22,967 bases of DNA from assembly GCA_001460835.1 (NCBI GenBank), contig CYKH01000072.1, positions 1 to 22,967 on the forward strand, written 5' to 3'. The DNA is from Bodo saltans. Lineage: Eukaryota > Euglenozoa > Kinetoplastea > Eubodonida > Bodonidae. A program made the translations under genes and the position numbers. Below are positions 1-6,742 of this stretch, piece by piece (positions within the stretch are counted from its first letter, which is position 1; each line of letters starts with the position of its first letter). The notes beneath the pieces were generated by a model. That model was given only the letters and a program-made list of their open reading frames with translations, had not been told where the DNA came from and made no database searches.

Positions 1-54
1 TTTCTGTACTTTATTGTTTTTGGTGACGAAGAGTCTGTAGGATTACACGAAATC
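1..54 (+). promoter_or_regulatory. Leader and probable trans-splice acceptor of the ADP-ribosyltransferase-like gene
   Basis: The first 25 bases are T-rich and contain no AG. The first AG is at 30-31, with further AGs at 32-33 and 39-40, before the ATG at 55. This matches a kinetoplastid polypyrimidine tract plus acceptor and would give a 5' UTR of about 15-24 nt. The start of the intergenic region lies outside the window. The splice-site call is inferred from the pattern only. Confidence 0.45.
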
Positions 55-2073
55 ATGCCGCCCAAGAAGGTTCCGTTCAACGCCTTTGTGTGCAAAGCGA
101 AGGCACGCAACTTAGACCCTCCAGACGAGGTGATTCCAGAAGATGTCAAGCTAGGCGAGTTCAGAGACACGACATTGATCTTTGCGCCAGCAGTGGGCAA
201 GGTGGAGTCGAACATTACGATTAAATTCCGATGCACGACACGTATTGTTCGTGGCGACAACATCACGATCCGCCTCCCAGGCTTCAAAGGTGGCGCGATG
301 GTATTTCAGCTAGAGAACAAGCCGCACCCAGAGGGGAAGACGTTTGCAGACTGCTTCCAGGCATACTGGTCAGGTGAGGAACAGCCGAAAGGAGCAGCCG
401 CCCCACAGGTCATCATCTTGCAGTGCCAGAAGGCAATCGATGAGAATACACTGGTGGTCCTTGGCGTACCTGAGACGGTCCAGATTCAACTGCCGGAGAA
501 GCTCGGTGCGAATTCCTCGAAGCTCAAGATTGAAGGCGTCATCAAGCACGCTGAGGGTGGGAAGATTGCCAAGGCTGCGTTTATGGAGAGTAGTGAAATT
601 AAGAAACGCCCCGTAGAAGAGGAGATCGCCGAGCTTGAGAACCTGGTGAAGGATATCCGGTCCATGTCCAGCAGCATTAATGAGGAGGACGTTGAGATCG
701 CCTCGAGCGTATCACGAGAGGAGGCAGATCAGATCTGGGAGGCTGCCCGTGAGACGTGCGACCTTCACATCGGCATGCAATGGAAGATTGAAGTGGCCGC
801 CTATCGACACTACGACGAGATTGCTGTCCTGGCAAAGACGATCACAGAGAATAGCTACGCGGTAAGCAAGAAACGTATTTCCTTAGCTCTCCATCGCGAA
901 ATCGCGGCAAATTTAGGCGTCAAGATCGGTGCCGTGATCGTCCTCGAGGATGCGCTCTACACATTCCACGCTAGCTTCTACCCCGAGCTCACTCGAGCTG
1001 CCGTTCTTGCGCTTCGGTTGTACACAATGGAGTCCAATGATATTCTTCGAGTGTTTGGTCAGCTCAGCGCGCCGTGCATTCATCGAGAAATCAGTAGCGC
1101 CATCCGCAGCCTTAACACCGACGGCTTGACGAAATGGGCGTCCTTCATCTCTGTGCTGATGACGACCACGAGTAAGCTCACCAACGTTGACCCCGAAGCG
1201 ATTCCTGTTCTCTATCGTGGAGTGAAGGAATTACCACCGGATCAACTGCAACACATTTTATCCTTGAAGAAAGACCAGCCGTACTTCTTTCCGGGCTACA
1301 CGACCCTCACGCCCATTGCACGGTACACGGAGGAGGGCTACGTGTGCCCTGATAACGGTGTCATCTTCGAGGTGCAGGGTGTGGTGGAGGCACTTGAGAT
1401 CGGTGACCTCAGTCAATACCCTGAAGACGTAGAGTGGCTTCTGCCCTTGTGCTCCAGCTTTACCGTTGTCTCTGTGGAGGTACAACCTGAGCGCAACCAC
1501 TTGACGAGAGTTGTGCTGCAAATGGCGGGTAGCCTAGCCGGACCACTTCGTGACGCACAATTCCCGGAGGCCGATCGCAGCCTCGCCAGCGTCGTGGTCA
1601 AAAAGGTGCGTTCCGATGTCGATGCCATGAGCACGCGCTCGTCCATCATCGCGAAGCTCATCCACGCTGGACTTAAACTGAACGAGCGCAAGGCACTTCA
1701 CCCACAATTCTTGCTGCATCACCAGTACCTTACGTACTTTGCAGACACGAAGCGCTCGTCCGTGGCCAAAGGCGTGATCGAGGATGTCACTGTACGATGG
1801 CAACAATGCACCGCAGACGCCGCAATGGGCGGGGACGGCGTCATGCGGCCAGCCACATGGGAAAATATCAACAAGAAGCAAGCGACCCTGTTGGAGCAGT
1901 ACTTTTTACGAAGGACGCGTGCGTTGAAGCAGTTCCAGCAAGACGCAGGCTTTTCTGTGAACTTCGCTGATTTCACCGCGGACACCGGAAAAGGCGTCAA
2001 GCGCATTCGTCGGATGATTGGAAAGTTTGTATCGCACCAAGCACCGCTAGCACCTCCACCACCACCTGCATAG
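55..2073 (+). CDS. Mono-ADP-ribosyltransferase-fold protein (R-S-E clade) with novel N-terminal beta domain
   Basis: The protein has 672 aa, starts at an ATG and has no signal peptide, so it is probably intracellular. Residues about 35-165 form a beta-rich domain I cannot assign. Residues about 185-285 are helical and charged. Residues about 318-480 resemble the arginine-specific ADP-ribosyltransferase (ART, PF01129-type) fold. They contain the helix starting ALRLYTMESNDILR, the core VLYRG (R388), the FFPGYTTLTP strand (411-420) in the place of the F-x-S-T-S motif, and EDVEWLLPL (457-465) in the place of ExE-VLxPP. Known family members transfer ADP-ribose from NAD+ to arginine. Here the S-T-S serines are threonine or leucine and the first Glu of ExE is Asp458, while Glu460 is kept, so activity is plausible but uncertain. 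The C-terminal 190 residues are helical and end in a proline run. An inactive ART-like scaffold is the main alternative. Confidence 0.72.
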   Translation: MPPKKVPFNAFVCKAKARNLDPPDEVIPEDVKLGEFRDTTLIFAPAVGKVESNITIKFRCTTRIVRGDNITIRLPGFKGGAMVFQLENKPHPEGKTFADCFQAYWSGEEQPKGAAAPQVIILQCQKAIDENTLVVLGVPETVQIQLPEKLGANSSKLKIEGVIKHAEGGKIAKAAFMESSEIKKRPVEEEIAELENLVKDIRSMSSSINEEDVEIASSVSREEADQIWEAARETCDLHIGMQWKIEVAAYRHYDEIAVLAKTITENSYAVSKKRISLALHREIAANLGVKIGAVIVLEDALYTFHASFYPELTRAAVLALRLYTMESNDILRVFGQLSAPCIHREISSAIRSLNTDGLTKWASFISVLMTTTSKLTNVDPEAIPVLYRGVKELPPDQLQHILSLKKDQPYFFPGYTTLTPIARYTEEGYVCPDNGVIFEVQGVVEALEIGDLSQYPEDVEWLLPLCSSFTVVSVEVQPERNHLTRVVLQMAGSLAGPLRDAQFPEADRSLASVVVKKVRSDVDAMSTRSSIIAKLIHAGLKLNERKALHPQFLLHHQYLTYFADTKRSSVAKGVIEDVTVRWQQCTADAAMGGDGVMRPATWENINKKQATLLEQYFLRRTRALKQFQQDAGFSVNFADFTADTGKGVKRIRRMIGKFVSHQAPLAPPPPPA

Positions 2074-2075
2074 GC

Positions 2076-2405
2076 AATCTGGCGGTGCGCAGCGGGAGGG
2101 TGCTTGTTTATGTAAGAACACACAAAAAATGTTATTTAGAACGGATGATTGGCGGTATCCCGCATCTCCAAAAAATACATTGTACAGAAGATTTTTATGA
2201 GAGGTATTGATAAACGAAATTGTGGCCTTGGGCTTGCGACTGGCCATTTCTTTTTCTTTCCACAATGAAATGGGTTGTTCATTTGTTCTGCTACTTCACA
2301 ACACACACACAAGTGATGTTCTTGCGACGAAGTGCACGTTGCGTGTCCTCTACTGCTCTCCTTGGCGGCATGGTAGGCTCCTCCTCAGCCCTGCACGATG
2401 TGAAG
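2076..2405 (+). repeat. Tandem direct duplication, upstream copy (330 bp)
   Basis: This block begins 3 bp after the stop codon of the preceding gene and is followed directly, with no spacer, by a second copy at 2406. It contains a T/C tract (2247-2261), an (AC)n run, an AG acceptor (2312-2313) and a reading frame for 30 residues of the EF-P presequence. Bases 2076-2310 are identical to 2406-2640. The copies differ by one AC unit and by four substitutions at 2335, 2342, 2343 and 2351. Confidence 0.97.
2247..2313 (+). promoter_or_regulatory. Duplicated (upstream) polypyrimidine tract and AG acceptor
   Basis: A TTTCTTTTTCTTTCC tract at 2247-2261 is followed by 50 bases without AG. The first AG is at 2312-2313, two bases before an ATG at 2316. 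It is the same as the functional-looking acceptor 332 bp downstream, so it could compete for the spliced leader. The role is inferred. Confidence 0.5.
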
Positions 2406-2540
2406 AATCTGGCGGTGCGCAGCGGGAGGGTGCTTGTTTATGTAAGAACACACAAAAAATGTTATTTAGAACGGATGATTGGCGGTATCCCGCATCTCCA
2501 AAAAATACATTGTACAGAAGATTTTTATGAGAGGTATTGA
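2316..2540 (+). pseudogene. Orphan mitochondrial presequence ORF left by the duplication (5' fragment of EF-P)
   Basis: From the ATG at 2316 the frame encodes 30 residues nearly identical to the EF-P presequence, with Ala7 for Gly7 and Val10 for Leu10. It then runs across the repeat junction into sequence that is non-coding in the other copy and stops after 74 codons. None of the EF-P body is present. It is best read as a truncated duplicate. Because it keeps its own acceptor and ATG, it could still be translated as a short basic peptide with a targeting presequence. Confidence 0.7.
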
Positions 2541-2737
2541 TAAACGAAATTGTGGCCTTGGGCTTGCGACTGGCCATTTCTTTTTCTTTCCACAATGAAA
2601 TGGGTTGTTCATTTGTTCTGCTACTTCACAACACACACACACAAGTGATGTTCTTGCGACGAAGTGGACGTTGTTTGTCCTCCACTGCTCTCCTTGGCGG
2701 CATGGTAGGCTCCTCCTCAGCCCTGCACGATGTGAAG
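2406..2737 (+). repeat. Tandem direct duplication, downstream copy (332 bp)
   Basis: This is the copy that runs directly into the EF-P coding region. Relative to the first copy it has one extra AC dinucleotide in the run near 2630-2642 and substitutions at 2667, 2674, 2675 and 2683. Two of these are silent and two change the presequence (Ala to Gly and Val to Leu). The repeat ends at 2737, after the codon for Lys30 of EF-P. Confidence 0.97.
2577..2645 (+). promoter_or_regulatory. Polypyrimidine tract and AG acceptor for EF-P
   Basis: The tract at 2577-2591 is followed by the first AG at 2644-2645, leaving only two bases before the ATG at 2648. If used, this site excludes the in-frame upstream TTG and fixes ATG 2648 as the start. 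The (AC)n run lies between tract and AG and varies in length between the two copies. Confidence 0.55.
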
Positions 2738-3343
2738 CGAGACATCTTCTCCGACAAGGTAAGAGCTGGTATGGTGCTTGCCGTAGATAAGCGTTATTAT
2801 CGCGTCACTGCGAACTCGAGGTCGCAAAAAGGTCAGAACGCGGCGTCGTTTAACATTAAGTTGTCTGAAGTTGGCACTGGCAAGAAAAAGGAGGTGACGG
2901 CTGGACAGGGTCACGACTTTACCGAAGTCCGATGCGAACGTGTGAGACTGCTATTTTCCGGGTTTGACGATGACGATCAGGCGTGTTTCGTGTTCCCTGA
3001 GCACTCTGCTGAAGCTGGCAAAGAAGTGAACATTAAGGGCGACTCCCTTCCCGAAGTTCAGCAAAAGTATTTAGCGGTATCAATGCCGGTTGATATTCTT
3101 CACATTATGCCCGAAGACGAAAGTGGCAATGAGGCGAAGGATGTATGGGCAGAGGTGATCATGCCGACGAACTACGTGTACACCGTTGAGAGGATTACCC
3201 TCAAAGGTCTCTATAAGATGGCGTCATTTGTGGAGTGTGACGGAGTCGTGTCTGTCAACGATGGTGTGCAAGCTCTTGAGAAGGTGAGGGTGAATTTTAA
3301 GCCGGATGGCACCGCAGCGTTTGCTGGCAAGGCGTCGTCTTAG
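2648..3343 (+). CDS. Elongation factor P-like protein, probably mitochondrial
   Basis: The protein has 231 aa from ATG 2648; an upstream in-frame extension uses TTG and would lie in the spliced-off leader. Residues 1-30 are basic, rich in Ser/Arg/Leu and free of acidic residues until position 28, as in a mitochondrial presequence. Residues 38-105 match EF-P domain I: RAGMVLAVDKRYYRV, then the loop SRSQKGQ with Lys61 as the candidate for the modified tip lysine, then FNIKLSEVGTGKKKE. Residues 105-175 resemble the central domain and 176-220 the C-terminal domain, including the VSVNDG turn. EF-P binds between the P and E sites of bacterial-type ribosomes and relieves stalling at proline runs. 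The organellar role is inferred from the presequence and the bacterial-type domains. A degenerate EF-P-like factor with another role is possible. Confidence 0.75.
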   Translation: MFLRRSGRCLSSTALLGGMVGSSSALHDVKRDIFSDKVRAGMVLAVDKRYYRVTANSRSQKGQNAASFNIKLSEVGTGKKKEVTAGQGHDFTEVRCERVRLLFSGFDDDDQACFVFPEHSAEAGKEVNIKGDSLPEVQQKYLAVSMPVDILHIMPEDESGNEAKDVWAEVIMPTNYVYTVERITLKGLYKMASFVECDGVVSVNDGVQALEKVRVNFKPDGTAAFAGKASS

Positions 3344-3575
3344 AGCTTAGAAAGGTGGCCGAGTATGCTGTGGCTCTACGCCTCACACAACACCAAAACG
3401 TTAGCATGGACTTGAATTCATTCGTTTGTTTCGAACGAACCATTTTTTAATTCGCACTTGATGTTCTGTCATACTTGTGTTCACCTGTCGTATCGCGTTC
3501 ACGGGGTCATAATGTGTTATCGAGGCACATCAAATCTAAAAGAAAAACAAAACAAAACACAAAAGTAAATTGCAC
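3344..3575 (+). other. Intergenic region with probable splice acceptor
   Basis: The region holds the 3' UTR of EF-P, a short hairpin-like TTCGTT/AACGAA pair near 3420-3439, a T-rich stretch (3443-3500) and a first good AG at 3523-3524 ahead of the small ORF at 3576. No RNA gene could be supported. Confidence 0.4.
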
Positions 3576-3752
3576 ATGTCGACCACCGAACGGCTCCCTG
3601 ATTACTTCCCGACGGTACACAAGAGCTGCAGAGAGCAGGCCGATGTGTTTTTTGCGTGCTTTAACGACCATGCCATCATGACGTCGCCGACAGACAACAT
3701 CACAGCGAAAGGTGCCCTGGAAAGGAAAGATGCGCCTTGCCTGCTGTGGTAG
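3576..3752 (+). CDS. Small possible CX9C (twin-cysteine-like) protein, 58 aa
   Basis: The ATG at 3576 is preceded by an A-rich leader and a candidate acceptor at 3523-3524. The 58-aa product has no signal peptide and reads LPDYFPTVHKSCREQADVFF at 7-26, with Cys18 and Cys28 separated by exactly nine residues. Paired CX9C helices are typical of small proteins oxidised by Mia40/Erv1 in the mitochondrial intermembrane space. The usual second CX9C helix is absent: only one more cysteine (Cys55) is present before the stop. The true frame may therefore be broken near 3720-3752, or the protein may be a short single-pair form. Function is not assigned. Confidence 0.5.
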   Translation: MSTTERLPDYFPTVHKSCREQADVFFACFNDHAIMTSPTDNITAKGALERKDAPCLLW

Positions 3753-3964
3753 GTGCCCCTCGGTTGATGCAAATGTCTGTTGCCTTTCTACCTCGTCGTT
3801 GGTGTTCGACCACCCCTCGAGATCATTTTTTCCCCCAATAGAGTGTGTCTCCCTTCTTGCGTCACTACGCCAACGTATTCTGTTGATGAACATCCTTCGT
3901 CGTTGCCTTCCTGCACCTTCGTTAAAGGATACACATTGCTCCTACCGAGAAGAAAAAAAGAGAT
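3753..3964 (+). promoter_or_regulatory. Intergenic region with pyrimidine tracts and AG acceptor
   Basis: The region is rich in T and C. The strongest tract, 3891-3921, is followed by an AG at 3926-3927, which would leave a 37-nt 5' UTR before the ATG at 3965. The leader close to the ATG is A-rich, as at several starts in this window. Confidence 0.45.
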
Positions 3965-6448
3965 ATGGCTGCAGCGGAGGGTTCAAGCTTCTTAGATTCC
4001 ACGCTGTCTGGGTTTGCAGAGGACCCTCGACTCCCTCCGTCCCTTCGCGCAGACTCTACTCCAGTGTTCGCGTCTGACCGTGTCGTCCCACTCCTACTTC
4101 AAGACATTGTCTCCTCCATGCAGGTGCGACAGCGTCTCCACTTGCGGCTGCTGTCCGAGCAACTCGATGACCTGATTGAGTATGACGACACGACTCAGGA
4201 GGAGTTCGAGATGCTGCTCGTCATGTTGTTTAGCTTCACGCACCGAAGGAGCGGCCTGACGCCACTTCAGAAGCGACATAACATTGAGTCGTCGGATTTG
4301 GCGTTTACTATTTTACACGCTCTTGTTGGCCGTCTTCACACGAAGCACTCGCTCGTGATGAAGGCGCTCGCATCTGTCTGCTCGACGCTGGGCTGCCATC
4401 TTCCCAACCTCTCAGCAGCGGAGGACTTCGGTGGCATCAACGGTGGCGGCGGTGATCATCATGCCGATGACAACAACCTGCTACCAGACGAATTCAGCCA
4501 CGTCGTGGACACTGTTGCGGGTGCACTTCCAGTCGCAGAGGCGGCAATTCAGGCGCGGCTACGAGAGTTGGAGTCACTCAAACAGAGCGCTGTTGGGGTG
4601 TTGATGGCTGCAAGCGGATCTGGTGGAAATCATCAAAAAGGATCTCCAAAACATCAAGAGAAATTGTTTCCGCACGCAAACATGTACGCGTACAGTATCG
4701 ATGCTCTGGCTGCGCAGGACCGCCGGGGGATCTCTGAATATGACTTCACGAATGCGGTCGGCGCGTTTGCTTCGCTACCGAAGATGGAGAGCGAGGACAC
4801 CGAAGACCCAAGTGCAGCAGATCGGCGCAACTTTTCAATGTACTTGAGCAGTGGCGGTTTCTTCGGCACCAAATTCATTTCAGCGGATCAAGCCGGGAAG
4901 GTGCGCCACACGGTAGAAGGTGGTGTGCTCCTGTTCGACGTCATCAAGTTTCTCTTTCCCCTCGTCCCAGAGGGTGTGCTGCTGAAGCGAATCCACGGCA
5001 TGCTCCTCGTCGATGTTGCTGCCGCTACTGAGGGGGGCAATGGTGAGGCCGCACCAAGCAGCACTGGGGCGACGCCAGCGTCATCACCCCGACCGTCTGT
5101 GAGCAACCACTGCCTCCCTCCTACACTAATCGAAGACATTTATCAATCTCCACGACTTCACTTTGGTCAGAAACTTTCTGCATGGCTCATTGCAGGGGAA
5201 CCGAAAGCACAGCGTGGTGACGCAGTTCAGTGGATGGTGCGATGGTTTTCTGATGTTGACTACTGTCACAGCGGGCTGCTTCCAATCGATGGCCTCAATG
5301 CGCTTGCGAGTGTGCAGAATCCGTGGGAGGAGCACGTGCGCAGCATGGCGTTGAAGCGAAGAAAGACAAGAGTCTCCGTCTACGACGTTCTCAACCAAGT
5401 GTTTCCCGCAGATGCCTTTGAGCAGCTGAAGGAGCAGTTTACGTTGGCGCTGCGTACCACAGAGAAAGAATACGCCGCTGCTGCAAAATACAAACAGGTG
5501 TCGAACACAACCTACAAACTTGCCCTGGTGAAGTTCATTGAGCTTCAAGAAGGCGGTGCCAATCCTGGTGGCGACAATTCGACGGCGATGACTGCAGGTG
5601 AGCACGTTGCACTCGCGGCGTTTGCAGAGGCCCAATGGAAAGAGCTTTCGTTGTACCTCGAGGCGGTGCTACGGCACGCGAAGGCGACTCGCCACTACGA
5701 AGTGCTTGTGGCACGACAAGCAGAAGCTCAAAAGGCTCAGCTAGAAGTGTTGCAACAGTCTCGCCTTGCTCTGGTGGAGGCCGTTGCCGGGCCCGAGGTC
5801 CCCCCACCGGTGTGTGAGATCGCTGGATTCCGCGTTAATCGAACCATTCTTGAACTCGACGGTTTCCTGAGCGACCCTGGCAGCAAAGCTCGTGCTCAAT
5901 TGGTATTGCAGAGTTGTGACTTTGCTGGCATTCCAGCCGGATTTTTCCTCGAACGCGCCAGCGAAGCACACTTGCATCTCGTCGCTGGTCGTCCCTCTTG
6001 CGCGTCCCCGGGCATTGTGTTCCGTGATTTTACGTTTTCTTCTGTGCGACCTCCAACTGGGGCCCATTGGAGCGGAGACCATAAACTTCTCATTCGAACG
6101 AACATCAAACGCGGGAGCGACGTGAAGTACCGCTTTAGCTTCGAGGGCTACAACTTCGGCATCAACAAAGCAGTGGCCACCACGGTGATCGGCCACGCGT
6201 CCACCTCACTTACACGAGTCGGTGCCCTCGAGTCGTTTGGCTGGCCTGATGGTTGGGACCGAAGTGCGATCCTGCACTACAGTGGAGGCTTCGAACGAAT
6301 GCATCAGCGGTACGATGATGACGGCTACGTAGTGATGGACGTGGAGGCGCACTCCTTCTCTAAGATTGGGTTCGGGGTGTCGGTGTGGTTGTGCCTTCCG
6401 GACCACGGCCGCCACTTCGATGTCGCTGTCCATGTGGATCATTGGTAG
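3965..6448 (+). CDS. Unrecognised 827-aa protein with degenerate EF-hand-like segment and beta-rich C-terminus
   Basis: I do not recognise this family. The start is an ATG with an A-rich context. There is no signal peptide or membrane segment. Residues about 40-135 are helical, and residues about 145-165 and 350-375 are low-complexity Gly/His/Asp and Gly/Ser/Pro linkers. Residues 430-444 (DVDYCHSGLLPIDGL) look like an EF-hand loop with two extra residues, followed by a helical stretch, so a degenerate calcium-binding-type helical domain is possible around 385-480. Residues about 545-610 are helical and Ala/Gln/Glu-rich, probably a coiled coil. Residues about 620-827 appear to be a beta-rich globular domain ending at a C-terminal tryptophan. 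It sits between two cytoskeleton- and mitochondria-related genes, which says little about its role. Confidence 0.85.
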   Translation: MAAAEGSSFLDSTLSGFAEDPRLPPSLRADSTPVFASDRVVPLLLQDIVSSMQVRQRLHLRLLSEQLDDLIEYDDTTQEEFEMLLVMLFSFTHRRSGLTPLQKRHNIESSDLAFTILHALVGRLHTKHSLVMKALASVCSTLGCHLPNLSAAEDFGGINGGGGDHHADDNNLLPDEFSHVVDTVAGALPVAEAAIQARLRELESLKQSAVGVLMAASGSGGNHQKGSPKHQEKLFPHANMYAYSIDALAAQDRRGISEYDFTNAVGAFASLPKMESEDTEDPSAADRRNFSMYLSSGGFFGTKFISADQAGKVRHTVEGGVLLFDVIKFLFPLVPEGVLLKRIHGMLLVDVAAATEGGNGEAAPSSTGATPASSPRPSVSNHCLPPTLIEDIYQSPRLHFGQKLSAWLIAGEPKAQRGDAVQWMVRWFSDVDYCHSGLLPIDGLNALASVQNPWEEHVRSMALKRRKTRVSVYDVLNQVFPADAFEQLKEQFTLALRTTEKEYAAAAKYKQVSNTTYKLALVKFIELQEGGANPGGDNSTAMTAGEHVALAAFAEAQWKELSLYLEAVLRHAKATRHYEVLVARQAEAQKAQLEVLQQSRLALVEAVAGPEVPPPVCEIAGFRVNRTILELDGFLSDPGSKARAQLVLQSCDFAGIPAGFFLERASEAHLHLVAGRPSCASPGIVFRDFTFSSVRPPTGAHWSGDHKLLIRTNIKRGSDVKYRFSFEGYNFGINKAVATTVIGHASTSLTRVGALESFGWPDGWDRSAILHYSGGFERMHQRYDDDGYVVMDVEAHSFSKIGFGVSVWLCLPDHGRHFDVAVHVDHW

Positions 6449-6593
6449 AGAGAGAAGGATGACTTCGAACGGAAAGATGAGGCTACCTTTTGTACAAACC
6501 CTACAGTCTTATGTTTATGAGAAGAACCAGAATGCAGAGTCGCGGAGGTGTGTAGCACCACATGTTTGACGCCGAATATTTGTTGCTGGTACG

Positions 6594-6661
6594 TTTCTTC
6601 TTTCGTTTGATTGTTGATCATAACACAACGTAGAACAATCACTCTCTCGTACACAACGTAG
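6594..6661 (+). promoter_or_regulatory. Probable trans-splice region of the coiled-coil gene with two alternative AGs
   Basis: A T/C-rich tract precedes two equivalent AGs 28 bp apart (6632-6633 and 6660-6661). A third AG occurs at 6697-6698. Use of either of the first two would leave a 5' UTR of about 80-110 nt before the ATG at 6743. Inferred from the pattern only. Confidence 0.45.
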
Positions 6662-6678
6662 AACAATCACTCTCTCGT
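6623..6678 (+). repeat. 28-bp perfect tandem duplication containing an AG acceptor
   Basis: Two exact 28-bp copies (6623-6650 and 6651-6678) lie head to tail in the leader of the coiled-coil gene. Each contains GTAG, with AG at 6632-6633 and 6660-6661, followed by a CTCTCTCGT pyrimidine run. The upstream tract TTTCTTCTTTCGTTTGATTG (about 6594-6613) contains no AG, so the first acceptor after it falls inside the repeat and is duplicated by it. Confidence 0.95.
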
Positions 6679-6742
6679 ACACACACTCACATATAAAGGT
6701 GGGTGCATCCACATCTTCAATACTTATCGAATTTATTGATCC

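Noticed and set aside
2537-2647. 37-codon N-terminal extension of EF-P from TTG
   Set aside because: The start is not ATG, it spans the polypyrimidine tract and AG acceptor, and it would bury the mitochondrial presequence.
3352-3445. tRNA-Leu/Ser-like pattern: AGAAAGG followed by TGGCCGAG and a later GTTTCGAAC
   Set aside because: The D-arm can be drawn (GCC/GGC) but the loop lacks the GG pair, no anticodon stem forms, the T-loop is off by one and the acceptor stem has a mismatch. It is best explained as chance in a 3' UTR.
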